NCBI GenBank assembly: GCA_018335755.1 | Contig: JAGXRK010000003.1 | Coordinates: 1-47,014, forward strand | Length of the DNA stretch: 47,014 nt | Origin: Ignavibacterium sp. | Lineage (GTDB): Bacteria > Bacteroidota > Ignavibacteria > Ignavibacteriales > Ignavibacteriaceae | Direction: 5' to 3' | Shown: piece by piece, positions 9,206-17,407 of the stretch | Layout: each line of letters starts with the position of its first letter | How positions within the stretch are numbered: position 1 is the first letter of the stretch | The notes under the pieces: model-generated | What the model saw: the letters and a program-made list of their open reading frames with translations, nothing else | Told to the model about the DNA's origin: nothing | Databases searched by the model: none | Translations under genes and position numbers: made by a program

Positions 9206-9855
9206 TTATCAAATAAACTTACTTTTTCAGTATTTTGATATTTAGCATCAAGTTTAGCGACAAGCTGGTTGTAACTATCTGAGAAAGACTGAAAATTGTC
9301 CATAACAGTTTGAGCGGGAATCATATTTCCCATCATAGCAAAAAGGAACGGTTTTCGTTCATTTGAGTGATGTATTTTAAAAGCAACTGGCAGAACATCG
9401 GTTTCAATATTTACTTTTTCAGTAATTTTTTTCAATCCTTCTTTAACTGTCAGAGGTCTTTTTTCATAAGGTTCAATTTCTCCCTGAGGATAAGTAACAA
9501 AATAGCTGCTATCACTTACTATCGAGGAAGCATAGTTTATACTTTCAATTATGCTTTTAGGACTTTGCTGATTTATTGAAAATGCTCCTAACTTTTTGAA
9601 AAACGGATATCTTTTTAGCTGCTCTTCGAGCATCATAATATAAATTTTTCGGGTACTTAACTTTTTCATCAGGTAGTAGATGAAAAAACCATCCCACCAG
9701 GAAAAATGATTCGGTGTAATTATTAATCCTTTGTTGTTGTCAAGCTCAGGAATATTACCAACCAGATAAAAATCTTTAAAATCTTTTTTAATGATATTAT
9801 TCAGGTAAATATCAAAAAAAAAGTAAGCCCATTTCTTATGTTCAGCTTTTATCAT
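9202..9855 (-). CDS. PlsC-type acyltransferase, probable carotenoid glycoside acyltransferase (CruD-like)
   Basis: A glycerolipid-acyltransferase-like enzyme. Motif I is NHFSWWD (H50 and D55, the NHx4D catalytic pair). A later YPQGEIEP matches the FPxGxR-type substrate motif in position but has lost the Arg. Length is 217 residues, close to the family. It has four-base overlaps with crtD upstream and with the glycosyltransferase downstream. That placement supports esterifying the carotenoid sugar with a fatty acid, as CruD does in Chlorobi. A general lysophospholipid acyltransferase cannot be excluded by sequence alone. Confidence 0.78.
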   Translation of the reverse strand: MIKAEHKKWAYFFFDIYLNNIIKKDFKDFYLVGNIPELDNNKGLIITPNHFSWWDGFFIYYLMKKLSTRKIYIMMLEEQLKRYPFFKKLGAFSINQQSPKSIIESINYASSIVSDSSYFVTYPQGEIEPYEKRPLTVKEGLKKITEKVNIETDVLPVAFKIHHSNERKPFLFAMMGNMIPAQTVMDNFQSFSDSYNQLVAKLDAKYQNTEKVSLFDK

Positions 9856-11333
9856 TTTATATCTTTTTTAATTAAGTCACTTACAATTTTACCTGATAAA
9901 ATAACAAGGGGAATTCCACCGCCGGGATGAGCACTCCCACCGCAGAAGTACAAATTTTTATAAGAGCGTGATTTATTTGGCTGTCGTAAAAATGCAGCAT
10001 TCCTGTTGTTAGAGGAAATTCCATAAATACTACCGCGATAGCTGCCGGTTTTGTTTTGAATGTCTAATGGAGTAAGAATTCTTTCACCGGTAATATTATT
10101 TTCAATATTTATTCCTAACACAGAAGTTATTTTATCAACAATTCTTTTTCTGGCAGATTTAATCTCATCACTCCAGTTCTGTTCATTTATATACGGGGCA
10201 TTTACCATAACAAACCAGTTTTCTTTTCCTGCCGGAGCGTCATCCTGATTAAATTTGGATGAGATATAAATGTAGATCGTGGGATCTTTGGGAATTATTC
10301 TTTCTTTAAATATATCTTCAAATTCTTTTTTATAATCTGTTGAGAAGATAACGTTATGTACTTCAAGCTGTGGATGATAAGCATTGATAGCCCAGTAAAA
10401 AACTAATCCGGAAAGAGATGGCTCTAATTTTTGATATCGTTTGGATTCAAATGTTTTATTGTCATTAAGAAGTTTTTGAAATGTTGTGTTAACATCAGAA
10501 TTAGAGATAACAGCATCAAAATTGTATGTATTATCACTTGTATTGATTGTTTGAACTGAACCGTATTCAGAAACTAAAGATTTTACCTCAGTATTGAAAT
10601 GGAAATTAACGTTTTTCTTAAGTGCCAGTTTATAAAGTTCTTGAGTTATTTGATGAATTCCTTTTTCAGGAAGAAAAGCACCAAGATTATACTCAACGTG
10701 CTGAATGATATTTAATGTAGCCGGCGCCTGATAAGGATCTGAACCGTTATAAGTTGCGTATCTATTGAATAGCTGGATCGTTTTCTCATCCGAGAAAAAT
10801 TTTCTATTGCTTTTATCCATTGTTCTGAACGGATCAATCTGATTAATCTTAAACAATGTTTTAACGGCTCTTGCTTTAAAATAAGTATTTATTTGTGAAG
10901 GAGAATTAAACAAAAATAGTTCTGCTGTCAGGTCATAAATGTTTTTGCAGTAATCAAGATAATTTAAGACCGATTCCTTTTTATCAGAAGTCTTTAATTC
11001 AATTTCGTCAGCAAACTTGTTAGTGTCAGAGTAAGCATTAAGAATTGTGGAATCAGAATAAAAGTATTTGCAGATAATATCCATTCTATAAAGCCTCAGA
11101 TAATCACTTAAATTCTCACCGGCTTCTGTAAATAAGTCTTTCAGAACGAAGGGCATTGTAAAGAGGGAAGGACCGGCATCAAATCTGAATCCGTCAAACT
11201 CAATGGATGCTGCTTTACCTCCGGGATAAGAATTGCTTTCAAAAATTTCAACTTCATATCCTGAAGAAGCGAGTCTTATTGCTGCTGATATTCCACCTAA
11301 GCCGGAACCAACTATCCCGATTCTCTTTTTCAC
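9852..11333 (-). CDS. crtD: Carotenoid 3,4-desaturase, CrtD-like FAD enzyme
   Basis: A CrtI-family flavoprotein of 493 residues. It has an N-terminal Rossmann motif (GSGLGGISAAIRLA), the PGGKAA and FDAGPSLFTMP motifs, and a C-terminal GGSAHPGGGIPLVI flavin-binding stretch. It resembles Bacteroidota 1-hydroxycarotenoid 3,4-desaturases more than phytoene desaturase: it has FRFDAGPSLFTMP followed by a RLYRMDIICKYF region, and a separate clear CrtI lies upstream. The expected reaction is desaturation of the 3',4' bond after CruF hydration, lengthening the chromophore. It overlaps the lycopene cyclase gene and the acyltransferase gene by four bases each. The CrtD versus second CrtI choice is inference. 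Confidence 0.8.
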   Translation of the reverse strand: MKKRIGIVGSGLGGISAAIRLASSGYEVEIFESNSYPGGKAASIEFDGFRFDAGPSLFTMPFVLKDLFTEAGENLSDYLRLYRMDIICKYFYSDSTILNAYSDTNKFADEIELKTSDKKESVLNYLDYCKNIYDLTAELFLFNSPSQINTYFKARAVKTLFKINQIDPFRTMDKSNRKFFSDEKTIQLFNRYATYNGSDPYQAPATLNIIQHVEYNLGAFLPEKGIHQITQELYKLALKKNVNFHFNTEVKSLVSEYGSVQTINTSDNTYNFDAVISNSDVNTTFQKLLNDNKTFESKRYQKLEPSLSGLVFYWAINAYHPQLEVHNVIFSTDYKKEFEDIFKERIIPKDPTIYIYISSKFNQDDAPAGKENWFVMVNAPYINEQNWSDEIKSARKRIVDKITSVLGINIENNITGERILTPLDIQNKTGSYRGSIYGISSNNRNAAFLRQPNKSRSYKNLYFCGGSAHPGGGIPLVILSGKIVSDLIKKDIK

Positions 11334-12004
11334 TTTTTCCTCAATAAAGTTTTTCCAAGCTCATAAAACAAAATCCACAATGCGATCATTGAGAAGGAAT
11401 AAATAAAATCTTCAAGTGGAATAGTTGTTATTCTTATATTCCAAAAAGCTTCAGGGTTATATGTAACAATTGGAACAGAAGTTAGTATATAGTTAACAAT
11501 CAGGAATGGAATATAGGTTATAAAAATTGTTATCCAGAAGTTTCTTGAGGTAATTAGTCTGTTATACAAAAAAGAAATCAAAAAGAATGAAGCTGCATAC
11601 AACGAAACAGTTAGTGTGTAATGCTGAAAATTAAAGATGTATGCATTTATCAAAAGTAAAATTACGGGAACAGCAAGATAATATCTGTTTATGCTTAACC
11701 TTTTGTCTTTAATATAAAAATTAACGGTTTCATAAATGAAAAGGCAGCTATAGGGAACTGTAATAAAGAAAAGTATTTCTTCCAACGGCAAGCTGAATAA
11801 ATAAATACCGGTAAGGTAGTCTGGATTAAAACCCCAATCACCCCTGACTGTGGCTATTGAATCCCATATAATATAAGCAGTGCTTACAAAAACCAAAGAA
11901 AAGAAATAATAAGGCAGCTTAGTATAAAACCTAAGATTCTTTTCAAATGAAAGAACCAGAGGTATAGCTAAGATCATAATATTTATAAGTAGGTATTCGC
12001 TCAT
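11330..12004 (-). CDS. Lycopene cyclase, CrtYc/CrtYd-type membrane protein
   Basis: A 224-residue polytopic protein with about seven hydrophobic segments. It matches the fused heterodimer-type (CrtYcd) cyclases of Bacteroidota and archaea: an early LVLSFEKNLRFY stretch, then PLEEILFFITVPYSCLFIYE in the first half and TTIPLEDFIYSFSMI in the second. The paired PLEE and PLED motifs mark the two cyclase halves. The presence of cruF suggests that only one end is cyclised, giving gamma-carotene. The start lies right behind a terminator-like hairpin (12008-12036), and I see no SD in front of the ATG. The 3' end overlaps crtD by four bases. Confidence 0.88.
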   Translation of the reverse strand: MSEYLLINIMILAIPLVLSFEKNLRFYTKLPYYFFSLVFVSTAYIIWDSIATVRGDWGFNPDYLTGIYLFSLPLEEILFFITVPYSCLFIYETVNFYIKDKRLSINRYYLAVPVILLLINAYIFNFQHYTLTVSLYAASFFLISFLYNRLITSRNFWITIFITYIPFLIVNYILTSVPIVTYNPEAFWNIRITTIPLEDFIYSFSMIALWILFYELGKTLLRKK

Positions 12005-12007
12005 ATA

Positions 12008-12036
12008 AAACAGAAAAGCCGGAAAATGACCGGCTT
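12008..12036 (-). terminator. Terminator-like hairpin inside the carotenoid operon
   Basis: On the minus strand AAGCCGG and CCGGCTT form a perfect seven-base-pair stem with a seven-base loop, followed by TTTTCTGTTTT that runs almost into the ATG of the lycopene cyclase (12004). It fills most of the 59-base gap between crtB and the cyclase, the only long gap in an otherwise overlapping operon. It may be a partial terminator or attenuator. Confidence 0.6.
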
Positions 12037-12063
12037 AAATTTATCAAAGTTATTCTTAATGTA

Positions 12064-12903
12064 TTATGTGGTTTTTAGAATTTTTACTTCAATTAAAGAT
12101 TTAATAAGTAAAGCCGTTTTGGTAAAGTTTGAAACCCTTACTCTTCTTTTCATTAACTCTTTTACCCTCATCTTCTTTATTTTCTTGAAGAGTACCAGAT
12201 AATAGAGGTAAGCAGAATAAACACCGAGTTTAACACCGTTTGGAAGCCTTTTGATTCCTTTTAACGCTTCGGAAAATTCTTTATCAATTTCCAATTCCAA
12301 CTTTTGCTTACTTTCATCGTCTATTTCGATTTCGTTGTCAACACCCGGAAGATAAATTCTTCCTCTTTCATCAATATCGCTTTTAATATCACGTAAAAAG
12401 TTAACCTTTTGAAAAGCAGAACCAAGTGCTTTTGCAGGTTCAATCAATTCAGCAAATAATTTTTTATTATCTCCGCAGAAAACCTGAAGACACATAAGTC
12501 CAACAACTTCTGCTGAACCGTGAATATATTGATTGTATTCCTGATGCTCATAGTATGCATTTGAAAGATCCATTTGCATACTATCTAGAAATGCTTTTAT
12601 GTATGAATAGTCAATTTTAAAATTTTTTACAGTCTGAACGAAAGAATGTAAAATAGGGTTGGTGGATATACCATTCTTTATAGCTTCGTCTGTTTCTTTT
12701 CTGAAATCAGACATTAATTTTTCCTTATCGTACTCGTGGAATGTATCTACAATCTCATCAGCCAACCTAACAAAGCCGTAGATGCTGTATATGGCATCAC
12801 GATACTGGGGTGCAAATGCTGAAATTCCTAAACTGAAAGACGTACTATAAGATCTGGTAACTATCTTACTTATTTTGTTTGATGTTTTATGATAAAGTTC
12901 CAT
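12064..12903 (-). CDS. crtB: Phytoene synthase
   Basis: It joins two GGPP molecules to phytoene, the entry step to C40 carotenoids, and belongs to the squalene/phytoene synthase family. The 279-residue protein has both magnesium-diphosphate motifs: DEIVD at 49-53, and DIKSDIDERGR beginning at D172. The AFQKVNFLRD context of the second motif is typical. The size fits the family. Its start overlaps the 3' end of crtI by 17 bases, so the two are coupled. The 3' end is followed by the hairpin at 12008-12036. The GGPP supply gene (crtE) is not in this window. Confidence 0.95.
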   Translation of the reverse strand: MELYHKTSNKISKIVTRSYSTSFSLGISAFAPQYRDAIYSIYGFVRLADEIVDTFHEYDKEKLMSDFRKETDEAIKNGISTNPILHSFVQTVKNFKIDYSYIKAFLDSMQMDLSNAYYEHQEYNQYIHGSAEVVGLMCLQVFCGDNKKLFAELIEPAKALGSAFQKVNFLRDIKSDIDERGRIYLPGVDNEIEIDDESKQKLELEIDKEFSEALKGIKRLPNGVKLGVYSAYLYYLVLFKKIKKMRVKELMKRRVRVSNFTKTALLIKSLIEVKILKTT

Positions 12904-14383
12904 AATCTTCTGCTATTCTTTGTGTAACTAGTTTAGAACTGATTATTACCATTGGAAGTCCTGTGCCTGGAGTAGTTGAAGCACCGACATAATATAAATT
13001 AGGAAAAACCTCATCTTTATTTTTGGGCCTGAAAGCCCCAACCTGCATAATTCCGTGTGCGAGTCCTAATCCTGAACCTTTGTAAAGATTGAACATTTTC
13101 TCCCAATCAACCGGAGTATAAATTTCTTTAACTAATGTATTTGCTTTTATATCAAATCCTGTTCGTTTTGATAAATCATCAATAATGTTATTAGCTAACT
13201 CCTCTTTATCATCCCAGTTGGTTTTGAATCTCCTGTCCGGAACGGGACAAAGGATAAAAAGATTTTCACATCCTTTCGGTGCACATTCAGTAACTGATTT
13301 AGAAAGTACGTTTACATAATAGTATGGCTTCTGCGGACTGATTGATGAAGTAAAAATCTTATCGGCATAGCCTCTGAAATTGCTTCCGAGGAAGTAGTTA
13401 TGATGCATCAACTTATCGATTTTTCCGTTGACGCCGATATACATTGTAAATGGAGCTAAAGTCCATTCCATTTTATCGAGTTTCTTTTCTGAGAATTTTT
13501 CTCTTCCTAAAATTTGCCCTCTGAAAGATGCTGCATCTGAATTAGAAATGAAGATATCTGCAGTCCAGATTTTGCCATGATTATCTATTAAAGAATTCAG
13601 CTTACCGTTTGAGTTTGAAACACTAACAACCTCAGTGTTGTAAACGATCTCCACACCTTTTTCATCAAGAATTTTCATCATCTCTTCAACCAGACGATAC
13701 ATACCGCCTTTAACTTTCCAGTACCCGTTGTGTTTCATTTCAGTGTAGTTCAGCAAAGAGTATATTGCGGGAGTTTCAAAAGGTGTAGAACCAAGAAAGA
13801 ATGCAACCAATGAAAAGATTACTCTTACTTCTTCTGATTCAAAATTCTTTTCAACTTCTCCCCACATTTTTCTGAAAAGATAAGGAAGATGTTTTAGGGG
13901 AACACGGGTAAGCTTAAAGAGATAATCAGCAAGGCTGTTATAGTTTGATTTAACTACTTTATCTTCTGTATCATGGAAAAATTCTCCGGCTCTTTGTAAA
14001 TATTTTTCTACCTTTGCGGCTAAATTGGGTTCGAGATCCTTAAATTCTTCCTCGAGTTTTTTTAAGTCTTTCCATATACTATAAGATCTATCCTTACCTT
14101 CAAAATACACCTGATACAAAGGATCTAATTCTTCAAGTTCAACAGGAGTTTTAATTCCAACACTATTAAATAGTTCATCAAGCTCATAACTCATACTCAT
14201 AAAAGAAGGACCTACATCAAAAGTAAATCCATCAATCTTAAGCTGATTTAATCTGCCGCCGGGTTTTGAATGCTTTTCAAGAATTGTAACTTTATATCCT
14301 TGCGTAGAAAGACGTAAAGCTGTTGACAAGCCGCCTAATCCACTGCCTATTATTATTACTGATCTACTGATGTTTTTTGTCAT
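12887..14383 (-). CDS. crtI: Phytoene desaturase, CrtI type
   Basis: An FAD-dependent enzyme converting phytoene to lycopene. The 498-residue protein has an N-terminal dinucleotide fold (IIGSGLGGLSTALRLS, then EKHSKPGGRL), the FDVGPSFMSM motif, and the C-terminal YYVGASTTPGTGLPMVI stretch that is very typical of CrtI. It is the first gene of the eight-gene minus-strand operon. The 104-base gap to the divergent Nudix gene must hold the operon promoter and contains repeated TTAAGTGTTA elements. Residues 17-19 from the end overlap crtB. Confidence 0.94.
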   Translation of the reverse strand: MTKNISRSVIIIGSGLGGLSTALRLSTQGYKVTILEKHSKPGGRLNQLKIDGFTFDVGPSFMSMSYELDELFNSVGIKTPVELEELDPLYQVYFEGKDRSYSIWKDLKKLEEEFKDLEPNLAAKVEKYLQRAGEFFHDTEDKVVKSNYNSLADYLFKLTRVPLKHLPYLFRKMWGEVEKNFESEEVRVIFSLVAFFLGSTPFETPAIYSLLNYTEMKHNGYWKVKGGMYRLVEEMMKILDEKGVEIVYNTEVVSVSNSNGKLNSLIDNHGKIWTADIFISNSDAASFRGQILGREKFSEKKLDKMEWTLAPFTMYIGVNGKIDKLMHHNYFLGSNFRGYADKIFTSSISPQKPYYYVNVLSKSVTECAPKGCENLFILCPVPDRRFKTNWDDKEELANNIIDDLSKRTGFDIKANTLVKEIYTPVDWEKMFNLYKGSGLGLAHGIMQVGAFRPKNKDEVFPNLYYVGASTTPGTGLPMVIISSKLVTQRIAEDYGTLS

Positions 14384-14419
14384 ATTGTTAAAACTAAATT
14401 TGGGCTTATTAAGTTCCTT

Positions 14420-14476
14420 ATTTAAGTGTTATTTTAAATTATAAGTATTATTTTAAGCAGTTATTAACACTTAAAT
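14420..14476. promoter_or_regulatory. Candidate operator: repeated TTAAGTGTTA elements between crtI and the Nudix gene
   Basis: Two 12-base arms form a perfect inverted repeat: ATTTAAGTGTTA at 14420-14431 and TAACACTTAAAT at 14465-14476, 33 bases apart. A third, direct copy with one change (AAGTATTATTTTAA at 14443-14456 against AAGTGTTATTTTAA at 14424-14437) lies 19 bases downstream of the first. The cluster sits in the only divergent control region of the carotenoid operon. The binding protein is unknown, and the low complexity of the region tempers the call. Confidence 0.45.
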
Positions 14477-14487
14477 TACAAAATTAT

Positions 14488-14895
14488 ATGACAAAAAAGT
14501 TTGGTGCCGGAATACTGTTAATAAACAGCAATAATGAATTATTGATGCTATTAAGAGATAATATACCCAACATTCCATTCCCGAATATGTGGGATATTCC
14601 TGGCGGGCAGATTGAACCGGGCGAAAACCCCGAAGAAACTGTGAAAAGAGAAATGATTGAAGAGATGAACCTTGAATTAGGAAAAATTAAACTATTTAAA
14701 GTTTATGAAAGCGAAGATCTCATGGACAGTGTTTTTTGGAAAAGAATAGATCTGGAACCCGATAAAATTGATTTGAAAGAAGGGCAAAGAATAGCGTATT
14801 TTTCCCGGGAAGAGTTGTCACAATTAAAACTTGCATTCAACTACAATTTAGTGGTTGAGGAGTTTTTTAATTTTATTTCCAAAAGCAATGAGTAA
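14488..14895 (+). CDS. Nudix hydrolase
   Basis: A 135-residue Nudix-fold protein with the box GGQIEPGENPEETVKREM followed by IEEMNL. This fits Gx5Ex7REUxEExGU except that the last Gly is Asn. The REMIEE glutamates that bind the metal are present. The substrate is not predictable; the family hydrolyses nucleoside diphosphates linked to other groups. It is divergent from crtI and overlaps the next small gene by eight bases (ATGAGTAA). No strong SD is present. Confidence 0.88.
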   Translation: MTKKFGAGILLINSNNELLMLLRDNIPNIPFPNMWDIPGGQIEPGENPEETVKREMIEEMNLELGKIKLFKVYESEDLMDSVFWKRIDLEPDKIDLKEGQRIAYFSREELSQLKLAFNYNLVVEEFFNFISKSNE

Positions 14896-15097
14896 AATGC
14901 AGAAGTATCTTCTGATAATTGGAGCTGTAATAATTTTGCTCGGACTGTTTTGGCCATTTATTTCTAAACTTCCGATTGGCAAACTACCGGGCGATATTAT
15001 TATCGACAAACCCAACTTTAAACTTTACATACCTGTTACAACAATGGTGATGATCAGCATAATTATTTCTGTGATTCTCTGGTTGTTCAGGAAGTAA
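14888..15097 (+). CDS. DUF2905 small membrane protein
   Basis: The start at 14888 gives MSKMQKYLLIIG and a 69-residue protein, the usual length of the family. Starting further upstream would put much more of the N terminus inside the Nudix gene. Two hydrophobic helices (about 5-24 and 48-66) flank a LPIGKLPGDIIIDKPNFKLY loop, the hallmark of DUF2905. Function unknown. The eight-base overlap with the Nudix stop suggests coupled translation. Confidence 0.85.
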   Translation: MSKMQKYLLIIGAVIILLGLFWPFISKLPIGKLPGDIIIDKPNFKLYIPVTTMVMISIIISVILWLFRK

Positions 15098-15240
15098 ATT
15101 AATTTTAGCAGTTATCATTTTTTCCCTAACTAGAATTCTGTTCTTTATAATCTTAAAATAATGATAGGAGTCGAATAAAATTTTATTTTTAGTGTATCAT
15201 TGGCGGTAAAGTTTTACATTTATTTTTTAAAGGAACACTT

Positions 15241-16668
15241 ATGAAAAACTACTTCAGAAATTATCTGATTATCCTTTTTTTTAGCTTATTTCAGTTAAAT
15301 ATACTTGCTCAATCCGGTAATGAATTGACCGGCATTTGGGAAGGAAATCTTGTCATAAATCCTTCCGTTGAGTTGCCTATAGTCTTTAGATTTGAAATGA
15401 CTGATGAAGGCGGCTACGAATGTAAAATGGATAGTCCAAGCCAGAGCGCGAAAGATATTCCAACCGAATCAGTAACATTTATTGATGATTCTGTTATTGT
15501 AGACGTAAAAGTAGTTGCAGGAAGCTTTGCAGGTAAAATTGATTGGAATGCTTCAGAAATTACTGGCAAATGGAGTCAGAGCGGACAATCATTTGATCTT
15601 GTAATAAAAAAGGTTGAAAAGGTAACTGAAATCAATCGCCCTCAGGAACCAAAAGAGCCCTTTCCTTATATCAGTGAAAATGTTTTTTTTGAGAATAAAA
15701 CAGAGAAGATTTTTTTAGCTGGCACACTGACTTATCCGAACGAAGGAAGTAATTTTCCTACTGCAGTATTGATCAGTGGTTCAGGCCCACAAAACCGGGA
15801 TGAAGAGCTTCTTGGTCATAAGCCATTTCTGGTTTTATCGGATCATTTGACAAGAAACGGATTTGCAGTACTCAGATTTGATGACAGGGGAGTTGCTGAA
15901 TCGGAAGGTGATTTTAGTTCTGCCACCTCTGAAGATTTTGCAAAAGATGTTTTAGCTGCTGTTGAATATTTAAAGACGAGAAATGAAATAGATCATACAA
16001 AAATCGGACTGATAGGACACAGCGAGGGCGGAATAATAGCACCGATGGCGGCAAATCAAAATGATGAAATTGCATTTATTGTTTTATTGGCTGGAACAGG
16101 ATTACCGGGTGAAGAAATACTCTATCTTCAATCCAGATTGATTGAAGAAGCAGGTGGAACAGCGGAAGAGGACATCCAAAAAAGTCTGGAATTTTCCTCA
16201 GTGATATATGATGCCATAAAAAATTCAGGAGACTTAGTTGTGGCAGAAAAAAGAATTAAAGAACATTTCTGGCGTGAGTATAAGGAAATGACTGATGAAG
16301 ATAAACAGAAAATTGGTGATCCTGAGTTATTTCTTGATATGCAACTAAGAGTAGCTCTTACACCATGGTTTAAATTCTTTTTAACTTATGATCCGGCACC
16401 CGCACTTGAAAAAATAAAATGTCCGGTTCTTGCAATCATTGGAGAAAAGGATCTTCAGGTGCCGCCGAAAGAAAATCTTCCGGCAATTGAAGAATCATTA
16501 AAACGAGGCGGCAATAAAAATTTTACAGTGAAAGAATTACCCGGTTTGAATCACTTATTCCAGGCAGCAGAAACAGGCTCTCCGCTTGAGTATGGAAAGA
16601 TTGAAGAAACAATGTCGCCGGCTGCATTGGATACTATAACTAAGTGGCTTCATGAGAACATTAAATAG
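15241..16668 (+). CDS. Secreted alpha/beta hydrolase
   Basis: A signal peptide (about 1-23, ending ILAQS) is followed by a beta-rich domain of about 110 residues (GIWEGNLVIN ... GKWSQSGQSFDLVIKKV) and an alpha/beta hydrolase domain. The triad can be placed: S261 in GHSEGG, D404 in GEKDLQVPP and H438 in LNHLF. RFDDRGVAES lies at the usual strand before the nucleophile. The likely location is the periplasm or outside the cell. Substrate unknown; peptidase S9-like or esterase activity are both possible. A good SD (AAAGGA) precedes the ATG. An AlkD gene follows after 34 bases. Confidence 0.87.
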   Translation: MKNYFRNYLIILFFSLFQLNILAQSGNELTGIWEGNLVINPSVELPIVFRFEMTDEGGYECKMDSPSQSAKDIPTESVTFIDDSVIVDVKVVAGSFAGKIDWNASEITGKWSQSGQSFDLVIKKVEKVTEINRPQEPKEPFPYISENVFFENKTEKIFLAGTLTYPNEGSNFPTAVLISGSGPQNRDEELLGHKPFLVLSDHLTRNGFAVLRFDDRGVAESEGDFSSATSEDFAKDVLAAVEYLKTRNEIDHTKIGLIGHSEGGIIAPMAANQNDEIAFIVLLAGTGLPGEEILYLQSRLIEEAGGTAEEDIQKSLEFSSVIYDAIKNSGDLVVAEKRIKEHFWREYKEMTDEDKQKIGDPELFLDMQLRVALTPWFKFFLTYDPAPALEKIKCPVLAIIGEKDLQVPPKENLPAIEESLKRGGNKNFTVKELPGLNHLFQAAETGSPLEYGKIEETMSPAALDTITKWLHENIK

Positions 16669-16673
16669 TATAT

Positions 16674-16700
16674 TGTCATTTCGACCAACGGGAGAAATCT
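16674..16700 (+). repeat. Half copy of the TGTCATTTCGA palindromic repeat
   Basis: Starts TGTCATTTCGACC and ends GGGAGAAATCT, matching one arm of the repeats at 19084-19399. The opposite arm is missing. It fills the short gap before the AlkD gene, and its GGGAG lies where an SD would be expected (ATG at 16703). Confidence 0.75.
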
Positions 16701-16702
16701 AA

Positions 16703-17407
16703 ATGAGTTTGGTATCACTTAGAAACGAAATTAAATCTGTTTCAAACCCTGATAAAGCAAAATTCCTTCAAAGGTTTTTTAAAACAGGAAAAGGTGAATA
16801 TGCTGAGGGAGATGTTTTCCTTGGTATTGTGGTACCGGTTCAAAGACAGATAGCTAAGAAATACAAAGAACTTTCCTTTATTGAATTGAAAGTGCTTATA
16901 ACCTCTAAGTATCATGAGGAAAGATTAATTGCTTTACTCATTCTCGTTGAAAGATTTAAAAAAGCAGATGAAAATGAAAAAGAAATTATTGTAAAATTTT
17001 ATCTGGATAACCGAAAGGGAATTAACAACTGGGATTTAGTCGATCTCTCCGCTCCCAAAATTCTGGGTCAATATTTGATCGATAAAGACCGAAAAATTCT
17101 TTTCAGATTTGCAAAGTCTAATGACTTGTGGGCAAAAAGAATAGCAGTTCTCTCAACATTTGCTTTCATTAGGAATAATGATTTTGAAGATGCACTAAAA
17201 ATATATGAAATACTGGTTAATGATAAGCACGATCTCATTCATAAAGCAGTCGGCTGGATGTTGAGGGAACTTGGAAAGATTGATCTAAAAGAAGAGGAAG
17301 AATTTCTCAAAAAACATTATAAAACAATGCCGCGTACAATGCTGCGTTATGCTATCGAAAAATTTCCTGAGAGGAAACGAAAAGCATATTTGGAAGGAAG
17401 AATATGA
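16703..17407 (+). CDS. DNA alkylation repair protein, AlkD-like HEAT-repeat glycosylase
   Basis: A 234-residue all-helical HEAT-like protein. AlkD enzymes excise bulky or positively charged N3/N7-alkyl purines. Family marks are FLGIVVPVQRQIAKKY near residue 40, NNWDLVDLSAPKILG (W110, D111, D114) and KAVGWMLRELGK near 190, ending in TMPRTMLRYAIEKFP. The WDLVD Asp is the conserved catalytic-site residue. No signal peptide. The gene overlaps the following nuclease gene by ATGA. The start is chosen because GGGAG (16689-16693) is well placed before the ATG. Confidence 0.9.
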   Translation: MSLVSLRNEIKSVSNPDKAKFLQRFFKTGKGEYAEGDVFLGIVVPVQRQIAKKYKELSFIELKVLITSKYHEERLIALLILVERFKKADENEKEIIVKFYLDNRKGINNWDLVDLSAPKILGQYLIDKDRKILFRFAKSNDLWAKRIAVLSTFAFIRNNDFEDALKIYEILVNDKHDLIHKAVGWMLRELGKIDLKEEEEFLKKHYKTMPRTMLRYAIEKFPERKRKAYLEGRI

